Below, one piece after another: positions 18,706 to 28,424 of a stretch of 64,000 nt of DNA. Within the stretch, counting starts at the first letter, position 1, and each line of letters opens with the position of its first letter. The stretch is from Croceicoccus hydrothermalis (GTDB lineage Bacteria > Pseudomonadota > Alphaproteobacteria > Sphingomonadales > Sphingomonadaceae), in assembly GCF_022378335.1 (NCBI RefSeq), contig NZ_JAIQCI010000003.1, forward strand, positions 124,001-188,000, in the 5' to 3' direction. The translations under genes and the position numbers were made by a program. The notes beneath the pieces are model-generated. The model was not told the DNA's origin. It searched no databases and was given only the letters and a program-made list of their open reading frames with translations.

Positions 18706-20142
18706 TCAGGGCGCGGGCGTTTCCGCCTCGCCGAACCCACCGCCCAGAGCGACGAACAAATTCACGTCGTTCTGATAAAGCGCGCGCCGCGTGGACAGCA
18801 ATTGCTGCTGCGCCGAAAACAGGCTGCGCTCCGCGTCCAGCACTTCGAGATAATCGGCCACCCCTTCGCGATACCTCAGCCGGGCGATGCGCGCGATCCG
18901 CTGCTGTGCCGCGACGCCGCGCTGCAACGTCTCGACCTGCTCGGCCAGATAGCGGCGCCCGGCGAGCCCGTCCGAAACCTCGCGGAACGCGGTCTGCACC
19001 GTGCGGTCGTAATTGGCGAGCAGCTCCGCCTCCGTCGCGCGGGCAAGCGCGAGATTGGCATCGCGCTGTCCGTTGTCGAAGATCGGCAGGTTGATCGACG
19101 GGCCGAACGTCCAGGTGAGCGCATTGCCCGTATCGAACAAGTCGCCAATGTCGGCAGAGGCGAGCCCCGCCGTCCCGGTGAGCGATATGCTGGGGAAGAA
19201 CGCGGCCCGTGCGGCCCCGATATCGGCCCGCGCCGCGCGCAGCGTTTCCTCCGCCGCGACGATGTCGGGCCGGGCCAGCAGCAGATCCGACGGTAAGCCG
19301 GCATCGATGCGCACCGGTGCCGCCTGCTCGTCCAGCGACAACCCCTCGGGAAGCGATGGCGGCAGGCGCCCGCCCACCAGCACCTGCAACAGATTGCGCA
19401 ATTGCGCGGCGTTCAGCTTCTCCGCGACGAGCTGCTGCTGCGCCGAGGTCAACAGGCTTTCCGCCTGCCGGTACGGAAGGCCGGATGTCACCCCCGCATC
19501 GAGCCGCAGCGCCGCGATGCGCAAGCCTTCGGCCCGGCTTTCCACCGTCTGTTCGGCGAGCGCGACCTGCTCCCCGCTTTCGATCAGCTCGAAATAGCGG
19601 GTCGCGACATCGGCGATGAGCGAGAGATAGAACGAACGCTGCGCCGCGATGGTGGACAGGTAACGCGCGCGTGCCGCTTCGCTCTGATTGGCGACGCGGC
19701 CCCAGAAATCGAGCTCGAACGCGCTCGCCCCGATGCCGATGTCGTAACGATTGAACGTGACGGAGCCGGAGGCCGGTGTGCCCGCACCGACCGGCTGCGT
19801 CTGCAACGGGGTGCGCGTGCGCGTGGCCGAGCCGGTGGCGACGACCTGCGGCAGACGGTCCGCATTCTCGATCCGGTAGCGTGCGCGCGCCTGCTCAATT
19901 CGTGCCGTCGCGGCGACGAGATCGCGATTGTTTTCAAGCGCGCTCGCGATGAGCATCTGGAGCCGCGGATCGGTGAGATATTCGCGCCACCCCAACCGCG
20001 AGGCCACGACCGTCCCGTCGGGGCGATAGGCATGGTCGTAGCCTGCGGGCACGGGCGGTTCGGGCCGGACATGTTCGGGCGCGAGATTGACGCAGCCCGA
20101 AAGCGCGCTCGCCAAAAGTCCGGCGATCAGAAGCTTTTTCAT
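18706..20142 (-). CDS. RND efflux outer-membrane lipoprotein, OprM/NodT family
   Basis: A 478-aa TolC-type channel protein. A lipobox LSGC gives lipidated Cys17 after a short signal sequence. The two repeated halves each contain an alpha-helical periplasmic barrel region with coiled-coil repeats (for example residues 75-100 and 330-420), and the motif ARPDIVAAEETLRAARADIGAARAAFFPSISLTG in the second half is typical of OprM. It closes the tripartite pump at the outer membrane. Its ATG overlaps the TGA of the inner-membrane pump gene by 4 nt (ATGA), so the two are translationally coupled. It is the last gene of the acrA-acrB-oprM operon. Confidence 0.94.
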   Translation of the reverse strand: MKKLLIAGLLASALSGCVNLAPEHVRPEPPVPAGYDHAYRPDGTVVASRLGWREYLTDPRLQMLIASALENNRDLVAATARIEQARARYRIENADRLPQVVATGSATRTRTPLQTQPVGAGTPASGSVTFNRYDIGIGASAFELDFWGRVANQSEAARARYLSTIAAQRSFYLSLIADVATRYFELIESGEQVALAEQTVESRAEGLRIAALRLDAGVTSGLPYRQAESLLTSAQQQLVAEKLNAAQLRNLLQVLVGGRLPPSLPEGLSLDEQAAPVRIDAGLPSDLLLARPDIVAAEETLRAARADIGAARAAFFPSISLTGTAGLASADIGDLFDTGNALTWTFGPSINLPIFDNGQRDANLALARATEAELLANYDRTVQTAFREVSDGLAGRRYLAEQVETLQRGVAAQQRIARIARLRYREGVADYLEVLDAERSLFSAQQQLLSTRRALYQNDVNLFVALGGGFGEAETPAP

Positions 20143-23100
20143 GCGCGTTCCTCCGCTGCCATGGCATCGTGCGGCCCGGCACCGACGGGTTTCTTCCGGC
20201 TGAGGTATTGCCGCACGAGCAGGTAAAGCACAGGGATCAGGAAAATGCCGAGCGCGGTGGCGAAGATCATCCCGCCCATGACGCCCGTGCCGACCGCCTG
20301 CCGGCTGGCCGCGCCGGCCCCTGTGGACAGCACCAGCGGCACCATGCCCAAAATGAACGCGAGCGAGGTCATGATGATAGGGCGCAGGCGCAACCGCGCC
20401 GCGGCCTTCACCGCGTCCAGCGGCGATTTGCCCGCCTCTTCCTCCTCGATCGCGAATTCGACGATGAGGATCGCGTTCTTTGCCGCAAGGCCGATAATGG
20501 TGATGAGGCCGACATTGAAATAGATGTCGGCGCTATACCCGCGCAACCAGGTGAAGATCACCGCGCCCAGAATACCCATCGGCACGATCAGCAGCACCGA
20601 CACCGGCACCGCCCAGCTTTCGTAAAGCGCGGCCAGCAGCAGGAACACGATCAGCGCGGAAAGCCCGAGCAACAGGCCGATCTGCCCCGATGCCTGCTGT
20701 TCCTCGAACGAGAGGCCGGTCCATTCGTACCCGATGCCCTCGGGCAATTCCTGTGCCAGCCGCTCCATCTCCGTCAGCGCGGCGCCCGAGGCATAGCCTT
20801 CGGCCGCCTCGCCCGAAAGCGTCATCGCCGGATAGCCGTTGTAGCGGGCCAGCGCGGGCGGCGCAGCGGTCCATTCCGCATCGGCAAAGGCGCTGAAAGG
20901 CACGAGGTCGCCCTGCGCATTGGGGATGCGGAGCGCCAGAATATCCTCGGGCGAACGACGGCTCTCCCCATCGGCCTGCGCGAGCACCTGCAGCACGCGG
21001 CCCTGCCGGTTGAAGTCGTTGACATAGGCGGAGCCGAAATTGGTCGCGAGGGCATTGTTCACATCGCTCATCGAAAGACCGAGCGCGCGGACCTGCAGCC
21101 GGTCGATGTCGAGCGCGACCTGCGGGGCGGGTTGCTGATCCTCGGGCCGAAGATTGCTGATCACCGGGCTTTGCGACGCGGCGGCAAGCAATTGGTCCCG
21201 CGCGGAGGTCAGCACGTCCCGGCCAAGCCCGGCGCGATCCTCCAGCTTCATGGAAAAGCCGCTCGCATTGCCGAGCGCGCTGATCGGCGGCGGCTGCACC
21301 GGAAAGGCCAGCGCATCGTCGATGGTCATCAGGAACCCGCCCAGCCGTTCGGCAATGGCGCCGGCCGAATGTTCGCCGCCGCCCCGCTCGCTCCAGTCCT
21401 TGAACACGGCGAACATCATCGCATTGTTCTCACCCTGGCCGAAAAAGCTGAAACCGTGGATCGTGACGACGTCGCGAACCTCCTCCTGCTGTGCCCAGAA
21501 ATCCTGGATCCGTTCGACCGCGGCATCGGTCCGCTCCGCCGTGCTGCCGGCAGGCGCCTGCACCACGGTGATGAGATAGCCTTGATCCTCCGTCGGGAGA
21601 AAGCCGCCCGGAATGCGCGTGAACAGGAACGCCGTCACCACGACCAGGGCGCCGAACACGGCCAGCGCCCGCATGGGCCGCGACAGGATACGGTCATTGG
21701 CGCGGGTATAGCGGCGCGTGGTCCTGTCGAACCAGTGGTTGAACCGTTCGAGCACCCTGCCCGAACGGGCCGTGACCCGGCGAACCCGTCCGCGCCAGCC
21801 GGCCGGCGCGTCCTGCGGTTCGTCCGCCGCATCCCTCGCCGCCCCGCCGCGCCCCGGTTTGAGGAAATGCGCGCACAAAGCCGGGGTCAGGACGAGCGCC
21901 ATCACGGCGGAAAAGAAGATCGAGATCGCGAGCGTGACGGCGAATTGCCGATAGATTCCACCCGTCGATCCGGGGAAGAACGCCATCGGCACGAACACCG
22001 CGACAAGCACCAGCGTGATGCCGATGATGGCGCCGGTAATCTGGTCCATCGCCTTGCGCGTGGCGGGGATCGGGCCGAGCCCTTCCTCGTGCATGATGCG
22101 TTCGACATTCTCGATCACGACGATGGCGTCGTCGACCAGGATACCGATGGCCAGCACCATCCCGAACAGGGTCAGCACGTTGATCGAGAAGCCGAACATC
22201 AGCAACCCGGCGCACGCGCCCGCCAGCGCGATCGGCACGACCAGCGTCGGGATCATCGTCGCACGCCAGTTCTGAAGAAACAGGAACATCACGAGGAAGA
22301 CGAGGATCATCGCCTCGATCAAGGTCTTGACGACCTCCTCGACCGAAAGCGCGACGAACGGCGTCGTGTCATAGGGGATCGACCATTCGACATCGTCGGG
22401 AAGGTTCTGCCCGATCTGCTCCATGCGTTCGCGCACGCCCTCCGCCGTGGCGAGCGCGTTCGCCCCCGTGGCAAGCTGCACCGCCATGCCGGCCATCGGC
22501 TGTCCGTTGAGTTCGGCATTGCGGGTATAGGTCTGCGCGCCCAGTTCCACGCGCGCTACGTCGCGAAGCCGGACCGCCGCGGCCCCCGTGGTGGAGCGCA
22601 GGATGATGTTCTCGAACTCCTCAACCTTGGTAAAGCGGCCCTGCGTGCGGATATTGGCGGTGATCTGCTGCCCCTCCATCACCGGCGCGGCGCCGATGGA
22701 GCCGCCCGCGGCCTGGCTGTTCTGTTCCGAAATGGCGGCGACGACCTGGCTCGGCGCGATGCCGTAGGATGCCAGCTTGTCGGGATCGAGCCAGACGCGC
22801 ATGGCATAGGGCGAACCGAACAGCTGCACATCGCCCACCCCTTCGACGCGGCGCAATTCGTCCACTACCCGGACCGAGGCGATATTGCCAAGCTCGACAC
22901 TATCCGTCTCACCCGATTTCGAGGTCAGCGCGAGGATCATCAGAAAGCCGGAATTGGCCTGACGCACGGTGATGCCCTGCCGGCGCACGGCTTCGGGAAG
23001 ACGGGCCTCGACCGTGGAAAGCCGGTTCTGCACTTCCGTCTGCGCGATATCGATATCAGTGCCCGATTCGAAGGTGAGCGTGATGCTGGCCGAACCGTTG

Positions 23101-23351
23101 GAGGAGCTGCTCGACGCCATGTAGAGGAAGCCTTCGACCCCGTTCATCTGCTGTTCGATGACCTGGGTGACGTTTTCCTCGAGCGTTTGCGCATCGGCAC
23201 CGGGATAGACCACCGAAATGGAAAGCGATGGCGGAGCGACCGACGGATATTGCTCGATCGGGAGGGCGCGCAGGGCGATGAACCCCGCAAGCAGGATGAA
23301 AAGCGATACGACCCATGCGAAGACGGGCCTGTCGATGAAAAAGCGTGGCAC
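20139..23351 (-). CDS. RND multidrug efflux inner-membrane transporter, AcrB/MexB type
   Basis: A 1070-aa HAE1-family proton/drug antiporter with 12 membrane spans and two large periplasmic domains. The proton-relay aspartate pair is visible in TM4 (GILVDDAIVVIENVERIM, near residue 403) and the matching lysine in TM10 (GLAAKNAILIVEF). The start MPRFFIDRPVFAWV is the canonical RND N-terminus. The protein is about 20-30 residues longer than AcrB because the central cytoplasmic linker (near residues 500-540) holds an extra Arg/Asp-rich stretch. It begins 6 bp after the acrA-like gene and overlaps the oprM start by 4 bp. The drug spectrum cannot be predicted. Confidence 0.97.
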   Translation of the reverse strand: MPRFFIDRPVFAWVVSLFILLAGFIALRALPIEQYPSVAPPSLSISVVYPGADAQTLEENVTQVIEQQMNGVEGFLYMASSSSSNGSASITLTFESGTDIDIAQTEVQNRLSTVEARLPEAVRRQGITVRQANSGFLMILALTSKSGETDSVELGNIASVRVVDELRRVEGVGDVQLFGSPYAMRVWLDPDKLASYGIAPSQVVAAISEQNSQAAGGSIGAAPVMEGQQITANIRTQGRFTKVEEFENIILRSTTGAAAVRLRDVARVELGAQTYTRNAELNGQPMAGMAVQLATGANALATAEGVRERMEQIGQNLPDDVEWSIPYDTTPFVALSVEEVVKTLIEAMILVFLVMFLFLQNWRATMIPTLVVPIALAGACAGLLMFGFSINVLTLFGMVLAIGILVDDAIVVIENVERIMHEEGLGPIPATRKAMDQITGAIIGITLVLVAVFVPMAFFPGSTGGIYRQFAVTLAISIFFSAVMALVLTPALCAHFLKPGRGGAARDAADEPQDAPAGWRGRVRRVTARSGRVLERFNHWFDRTTRRYTRANDRILSRPMRALAVFGALVVVTAFLFTRIPGGFLPTEDQGYLITVVQAPAGSTAERTDAAVERIQDFWAQQEEVRDVVTIHGFSFFGQGENNAMMFAVFKDWSERGGGEHSAGAIAERLGGFLMTIDDALAFPVQPPPISALGNASGFSMKLEDRAGLGRDVLTSARDQLLAAASQSPVISNLRPEDQQPAPQVALDIDRLQVRALGLSMSDVNNALATNFGSAYVNDFNRQGRVLQVLAQADGESRRSPEDILALRIPNAQGDLVPFSAFADAEWTAAPPALARYNGYPAMTLSGEAAEGYASGAALTEMERLAQELPEGIGYEWTGLSFEEQQASGQIGLLLGLSALIVFLLLAALYESWAVPVSVLLIVPMGILGAVIFTWLRGYSADIYFNVGLITIIGLAAKNAILIVEFAIEEEEAGKSPLDAVKAAARLRLRPIIMTSLAFILGMVPLVLSTGAGAASRQAVGTGVMGGMIFATALGIFLIPVLYLLVRQYLSRKKPVGAGPHDAMAAEERA

Positions 23352-23357
23352 TGGCGC

Positions 23358-24569
23358 TTACTCCGCCTGGGCCCGGGGCCGGGCGGCGGCCGCCCCGCTG
23401 CGTTCGCCGGGGGCATCGGTGCGCGTCGCGGCGGAAGCGGGCGCCGGTCGTCGCGCGGGCGCATTTTTCGGGGTGGGCGCAACGGGCATGCCGGGACGCA
23501 GCTTTTGCAAATTATTGGTAATGACCTCGTCGCCCGGCTCCAGACCGGAAGTCACGATCCATTTGCCGTCGACCATCTCGCCCAGCTCCACAGGCCGCGC
23601 CATCACCGTATCGTCCGGCGATACGAGCAGCACGCTGCCCCCCGTCTCGCCGATGTTCACGACCGATTGCGGCACCGCGATCGCATTGTTGAGATCGCCG
23701 ACCCGGAACCGCCCGCGCACGAATTCGCCGGGCTGCAACAGCCGGTCGGGATTGGCGAAGCGCGCACGCAGCGCGACCGTGCCGGTTTCCGCATCGACCG
23801 AGAAGTCGAGAAAGTCGACAAGCCCGGGCACGCCATATTCCGTCCCGTCGGGCAGGGTCAGGTAAACTTCGATCTGCTCGTCATCGGCAAAGTCAAGCTC
23901 GCCCGAGGCGACGCGGCGGCGGACCGTCTGCAATTCCGAGACCGATTGCGAGAATGTCACATAGACCGGGCTGACCTGTTCGATACGGGTCATCAACGTG
24001 CCCTCCGCCTGGCTGACGAGCGCGCCTTCGGTGACCTGGGCGCTGCTCGCCCGGCCCGAAATCGGGGCGCGCACGGTGGTATAGCCCAGTTGGAGCGAGG
24101 CCGCCTGAAGCTGTGCCTCGATCTGTGCGACATTGGCGGCCGCCTCGCGCGATGCGGCGAGTGCGGCGTCGTATTCCTGACGGCTGATGGCGTTTTCTTC
24201 GACCAGCGGGCGATACCGCTCGACGACGGCGCGGGCATTGGCCGCGGTCGCGCGGGCGCGCTGCAACGCGGCATCTGTCTGATTGTAGCTGGCGCGCAAT
24301 TCGGCCGGGTCGATCCGGAAGAGCGGCTGCCCTTCGCGCACGTCGGTGCCTTCCTCGTAAAGGCGACTCTGCACGATGCCGGTCACGCGGGCCCGGACCT
24401 CCGCGGTGCGCATGGATTCGACACGCCCCGGCAATTCGACGATGTTGGGCACGGCCTGCGCCTCGACAATCAGCGTTTCGACAGGGATCGCCTGAGGCTC
24501 CGGCGGCGACTCGGTTCCACAACCGGAAAGGGCCACGACGGCGGCGACGAGAAAGGATTTGATTTTCAA
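23358..24569 (-). CDS. RND efflux periplasmic adaptor lipoprotein, AcrA/MexA type
   Basis: A 403-aa membrane fusion protein. A short signal sequence ends in the lipobox LSGC, giving lipidated Cys17. The lipoyl/barrel-sandwich halves (LPGRVESMRTAEVRARVTGIV and YTTVRAPISGRAS) flank a coiled-coil hairpin (about residues 95-160). Beta-barrel and membrane-proximal domains follow, ending in a low-complexity Ala/Arg/Pro tail of about 40 residues that is longer than usual. It links the inner-membrane pump to the outer-membrane channel. It is the first gene of the operon, and the operator-like palindrome at 24602-24621 lies 33 bp upstream, next to the divergent TetR gene. Confidence 0.95.
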   Translation of the reverse strand: MKIKSFLVAAVVALSGCGTESPPEPQAIPVETLIVEAQAVPNIVELPGRVESMRTAEVRARVTGIVQSRLYEEGTDVREGQPLFRIDPAELRASYNQTDAALQRARATAANARAVVERYRPLVEENAISRQEYDAALAASREAAANVAQIEAQLQAASLQLGYTTVRAPISGRASSAQVTEGALVSQAEGTLMTRIEQVSPVYVTFSQSVSELQTVRRRVASGELDFADDEQIEVYLTLPDGTEYGVPGLVDFLDFSVDAETGTVALRARFANPDRLLQPGEFVRGRFRVGDLNNAIAVPQSVVNIGETGGSVLLVSPDDTVMARPVELGEMVDGKWIVTSGLEPGDEVITNNLQKLRPGMPVAPTPKNAPARRPAPASAATRTDAPGERSGAAAARPRAQAE

Positions 24570-24601
24570 GGATTATGCCCAGCTATTGTGCAAATGCGAG
24601 A

Positions 24602-24621
24602 TATGTAATAGGCATTACATA
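24602..24621. promoter_or_regulatory. Palindromic operator between efflux operon and TetR gene
   Basis: A perfect 8-bp inverted repeat, TATGTAAT and ATTACATA, separated by AGGC, lies in the 77-bp divergent region. Size and symmetry match a TetR/AcrR dimer site. It sits 25 bp before the tetR GTG and 33 bp before the acrA ATG, so it could repress both directions. Confidence 0.8.
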
Positions 24622-24646
24622 AGAAGAAGGCAATGGGGGCTGTACG

Positions 24647-25339
24647 GTGAACGACGAACTTTGTCCGACAGGGTGCGAGCCGGGCGCCGTCGATGGGCGG
24701 CTACACGCCCGTCACGACGCCTTTATCAAAGCGGCCCACGCGCTCTTCATCGAAAAGGGCTTCGAGGCGACCGCGCTGTCCGACGTGGTCAAACAGGCCG
24801 GCGGGTCGCTCACCACCTTGTACAAGCTGTTCGGGAACAAGGACGGGCTGCTCGCCGCGGTGGTGCTTCGTGCGCCCAATTCCGGCGAGCAGATCGTGGT
24901 CTCGGTCGCCGCGCTCGATCTCGCGCTGGATGAGAAGCTTCGCCTGCTGGCGCAGCAGCTGTCCGCCCACATGCTGGACCCCGCGACCATGGCGATATGG
25001 CGCATCGTGATCGCGCGCAGCATCGACGACCCCAAATTCGGTCAGGCGTTCCACGAGGCTATCCTGAGCAAGTTGCGGACGCGGCTCTCGCAGCTTTTCA
25101 GCGAGGTCGAGGCGGGCGGGCAATCGCTTGCCGCGCCGCCCGCGCTGCTCGCCCGCGTGTTTTTCAGCATCGTCTTTCACGAATTCCAGATCGAGGCGAT
25201 TACCGGCGGGCCCCATTTCGCCAGCGGCGCGCTCGACCTCGACGAACGGGTCGATTTCTTCCTGCGCGGCGCGGGCATCGTGCCGGCGGGAGCGGGCGCG
25301 CCCTCCGGCAATGATGACAGCGGAGCCGCTTCGGGCTAA
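24647..25339 (+). CDS. TetR/AcrR family transcriptional repressor
   Basis: A 230-aa regulator starting at GTG 24647. The helix-turn-helix spans about residues 22-68: a typical AFIKAAHALFIEKGFEATALSDVVKQAG followed by the recognition helix region LTTLYKLFGNKDGLL. The C-terminal ligand/dimerisation domain is of the AcrR C-terminal type. It is divergent from the RND efflux operon, with a palindrome between the two genes, so it is the likely local repressor released by a pump substrate. Three cysteine or acidic residues in the N-terminal tail (DELCPTGCEPG) are unusual; a C-x3-C there might be redox active, but nothing else supports this. Confidence 0.93.
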   Translation: MNDELCPTGCEPGAVDGRLHARHDAFIKAAHALFIEKGFEATALSDVVKQAGGSLTTLYKLFGNKDGLLAAVVLRAPNSGEQIVVSVAALDLALDEKLRLLAQQLSAHMLDPATMAIWRIVIARSIDDPKFGQAFHEAILSKLRTRLSQLFSEVEAGGQSLAAPPALLARVFFSIVFHEFQIEAITGGPHFASGALDLDERVDFFLRGAGIVPAGAGAPSGNDDSGAASG

Positions 25340-25373
25340 GGCGGCGAAAAGGTTTCATTCGAGAGGATCGCCG

Positions 25374-27074
25374 ATGAAAGGAAACAATCCGATGCGTCTC
25401 GCGCTCGTCCCCCTGTTGCTTGCCACCGCCGCCTGCGCGGGGCACACCGCCCCCTCCCCCGCCACCGCGCCGATCGCCCCGGTCGCGCCGGCCTCCGACG
25501 GATATGCCCTCGATACGCAGCTCGGCAAGCTGGCGGTGATCGACATGGCGCCCGAGACGGCGTTTTTGAATGCGGAGGAACGCGACGTCGTGAACCTCCT
25601 CATCCAGGCGTCGGACCTCATGGACGAGATTTACCTGCGGCAGCGCGATCCGAACAATCCCGCCGTGCGCGCCGCCATCGCGGCCAGCGACCGGCCCGAC
25701 CGCGATCTCCTGCTCGAAATGTTCGACCGCAATTTCGGGCAATATGACGCGATCGAGGAATTGCACCCGTTCTTCGGCGGCGCGCCGATGCCCGAGGGTG
25801 CCGGCTTCTATCCCGCCGACATGACGCGCGCCGAATTCGACGCCTATGTCGCGGCCCACCCGGATCAGGCCGATGCGCTGCGCAGCCCCTATACCGTCGT
25901 GCGGCGCGAGGGCGACCGACTCGTCGCGGGGCCCTATTCGGTGGCGTATCGCGAATGGCTTGAACCGGCGGCGCGCCTGCTCGAACAGGCATCCGCGCGG
26001 ACGAGCAACGCCAGCCTCAAACGCTTCCTCGCCCTGCGTGCGGAGGCGTTCCGCACCGACGATTATTTCGAGAGCGAGTTGGCCTGGATGGATCTTTCCG
26101 GCACGCCGATCGAGGTCGCGATCGGGCCGTACGAGGTCTATACCGACCGGCTGTACGGCACGAAGACCGCGTTCGAAAGCTTCGTCACGCTGAAAGACCC
26201 GGAGGAATCCGCCGCGCTCGACCGGTACAAGGGCTATCTGCGCGACATGGAAGCGAACCTGCCGATCGAGGATCGCTACAAGAATTTCAGCCGCGGTTTC
26301 GAAAGCCCCATCGCGGTCGCCGAACAGATTCACGGCGGCGGCGACAACGTGCCGGGCGTGCAGACCATCGCCTTCAACCTGCCCAATGACGAGCGTGTGC
26401 GCGAGGCAAAGGGCGCGAAGAAGGTGATCCTGTCCAACGTGCTGGGCGCGAAATACGATCGCATCCTGTCGCCGATGGCGCCGCTCGTGCTCATGCCGCA
26501 GCAGGCCGGGATGGTCGCGCGCAAATATATGCAGCTGTCGACGTTGTTCCACGAATTGTCGCACAGCCTCGGGCCGGGCACGATCACCGTGGATGGCCGC
26601 CAGACCACGGTGAACGAGGAATTGCGCGATCAATATTCCGCGCTGGAGGAGGCGAAGGCCGACGTCATGGGCGTGTGGAACCTCCTCTACATGATGGAGC
26701 GGGGCGAATTGCCGGCGGCGGAAAAATCGCAGCTTTTCGCGACCTACATGGCCGGGATCTTCCGTTCGGTGCGCTTTGGCGTGCAGGAGGCGCACGGCAA
26801 GGGCGCGGCGCTCCAATATGGCTATCTCAAGGACAAGGGCGCCTTTGCCTTCGATCCCGCATCGGGGCGCTTCGTCATCGACGACGCCGCGATGGAGGCG
26901 GGTTTGCGCGATCTCCTCCACGATCAGCTCATGCTGCAGGCGCGCGGCGATTATGCGGGGACGAAGGCCTTCTTCGACCGCTGGGCCCGGCTGGACGAAC
27001 CGGCGCGTCGGGTAATCGGCACGATGGATGCGATTCCGGTCGATATCGTTCCGGTGTATCCCGAACGCATCTGA
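25374..27074 (+). CDS. Zinc metallopeptidase lipoprotein, dipeptidyl-peptidase III-like (M49)
   Basis: A 566-aa protein. The signal peptide ends ATAAC, giving lipidated Cys21, so the enzyme is probably anchored in the envelope. Zinc ligands are visible as H393-E-L-S-H397 followed by SLGPG, and EEAKAD at about 425-430, matching the M49 second motif EExKAD. Classical DPP III has a six-residue HELLGH; the five-residue HExxH form seen here is known from some bacterial M49 members. DPP III enzymes release dipeptides from the N-terminus of oligopeptides. Start ATG 25374 has GAGAGGA 6 nt upstream; ATG 25392 is the alternative. It follows tetR by 34 bp and may be co-transcribed. Confidence 0.85.
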   Translation: MKGNNPMRLALVPLLLATAACAGHTAPSPATAPIAPVAPASDGYALDTQLGKLAVIDMAPETAFLNAEERDVVNLLIQASDLMDEIYLRQRDPNNPAVRAAIAASDRPDRDLLLEMFDRNFGQYDAIEELHPFFGGAPMPEGAGFYPADMTRAEFDAYVAAHPDQADALRSPYTVVRREGDRLVAGPYSVAYREWLEPAARLLEQASARTSNASLKRFLALRAEAFRTDDYFESELAWMDLSGTPIEVAIGPYEVYTDRLYGTKTAFESFVTLKDPEESAALDRYKGYLRDMEANLPIEDRYKNFSRGFESPIAVAEQIHGGGDNVPGVQTIAFNLPNDERVREAKGAKKVILSNVLGAKYDRILSPMAPLVLMPQQAGMVARKYMQLSTLFHELSHSLGPGTITVDGRQTTVNEELRDQYSALEEAKADVMGVWNLLYMMERGELPAAEKSQLFATYMAGIFRSVRFGVQEAHGKGAALQYGYLKDKGAFAFDPASGRFVIDDAAMEAGLRDLLHDQLMLQARGDYAGTKAFFDRWARLDEPARRVIGTMDAIPVDIVPVYPERI

Positions 27075-27235
27075 TGTGACCGGAAAAGCACGCGATGCGC
27101 GCATCGTTCATCGCGGATAAGGGCCGGTTTCGATATGGGACATCGTGCCGGCCCCATTCGCACGACCCTTGCGGATGGCCCCGGTGTCGCCATCTCTTGC
27201 GGCGGCGATGATATTCGCGATGGGACGTATGGATA

Positions 27236-28345
27236 ATGGAACTGTCGAAAAACCTGGTGCGCGACGTACCGCATGGTGACGTGACGGATCACGGCGCGGC
27301 GGCCCCCGTGCGGGTGCGCCCGGTCGTCGCCGACGATCGCGACATGCTGCGGCTCGCCGCGACACTGGCACGCGATCTGGCGCGGCACGATGCGCGCATC
27401 TACTGGGCCGACATGCTGGGTTCCGCACTTCTGGGCTATGGTGCGCTGCTCGCTACGATGGTGGTGGACGGCGTTGCGGCGCGGGTGCTGCTCGGCCTTG
27501 TCGCCATGCTTTCCCTTTATCGCGCGGTCAGCTTCATTCACGAGCTCAGCCATATGAAGGAGGATTCCGTGCCCGGTTTCCGCCTCGCATGGAACGCGCT
27601 CGTCGGCGTGCCTTTGATGGTGCCGTCCTTCATGTACGAAGAGGTGCATACGCAGCATCACGCCCGTACCCGTTACGGCACGGCGGAGGATCCCGAATAT
27701 CTGCCGCTCGCGCTGATGAAACCGTGGACCTTGCCGCTGTTCGTGGTGATGGCGCTGCTGCTTCCGGTCGGGCTGATCCTGCGGTTCGGCATGTTGGCGC
27801 CCTTGGCCGCGCTTTTCCCGCCGGTGCGGCGTTTCGTGCGCGAACGGTTTTCGTCGCTTGCGATCAATCCCGCCTATCGCCGCCGCGCGCCGGCGGACAC
27901 ACTGCGGCGCCGCTGGATCGCGCTCGAAATTGGCGCCTGCCTGTGGGCCTGGGCACTCATCGGGAGCGTGTTCGTGTTCGGGTGGGTGCCGCTCGCCTGC
28001 TTCATCGCCGTGCATTCGGGAATCAGCGTGCTCAACCAGCTGCGCACGCTGGTCGCGCATCTGTGGGAGAACGAGGGCGAGGCGCTGTCGGTGACCGCGC
28101 AATATCTCGATTCGGTGAATGTCCCGCCGCCAAGTGCGCTCGCCCCGCTGTGGGCGCCGGTGGGCCTGCGTTACCACGCGCTGCATCATCTCCTGCCGAG
28201 CGTGCCCTATCACAACCTCGGCCGCGCGCATGCCCGCATGGCACGCGAGCTGGAGGCCGCCTCGGTCTATAACAGGGCGAGCTATCCCGGCATGATGCCG
28301 CTCGTCGGGAAGATCGCGCGCAGCACGATGCGGCCTGTGCGCTGA
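27236..28345 (+). CDS. Fatty acid desaturase family protein
   Basis: A 369-aa membrane di-iron enzyme. The three histidine boxes are HELSH (102-106), HTQHH (138-142) and HALHH (314-318), with hydrophobic pairs of spans between boxes 2 and 3, as in acyl-lipid desaturases. The final box continues [14 protein letters not shown], a common ending in this group. It would introduce a double bond or hydroxyl into an acyl chain or carotenoid at the inner membrane; the substrate and regiospecificity cannot be read. No redox partner is adjacent. It lies alone before serS, with 161 bp of featureless sequence on its 5' side. Confidence 0.9.
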   Translation: MELSKNLVRDVPHGDVTDHGAAAPVRVRPVVADDRDMLRLAATLARDLARHDARIYWADMLGSALLGYGALLATMVVDGVAARVLLGLVAMLSLYRAVSFIHELSHMKEDSVPGFRLAWNALVGVPLMVPSFMYEEVHTQHHARTRYGTAEDPEYLPLALMKPWTLPLFVVMALLLPVGLILRFGMLAPLAALFPPVRRFVRERFSSLAINPAYRRRAPADTLRRRWIALEIGACLWAWALIGSVFVFGWVPLACFIAVHSGISVLNQLRTLVAHLWENEGEALSVTAQYLDSVNVPPPSALAPLWAPVGLRYHALHHLLPSVPYHNLGRAHARMARELEAASVYNRASYPGMMPLVGKIARSTMRPVR

Positions 28346-28424
28346 CGCCTCGCCGCCGCGGGCGGGCCCGGCTGGGCACAAGTCCACTGGACAAGCGGCG
28401 CGCACGCGGGCCATAGCGGCCCGC

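Noticed and set aside
20169..24608. A 1479-codon open frame antisense to the whole RND operon
   Set aside because: It mirrors real genes with clear motifs, crosses gene boundaries and is full of Arg/His/Gly/Asp; long antisense frames are expected from third-position GC bias.
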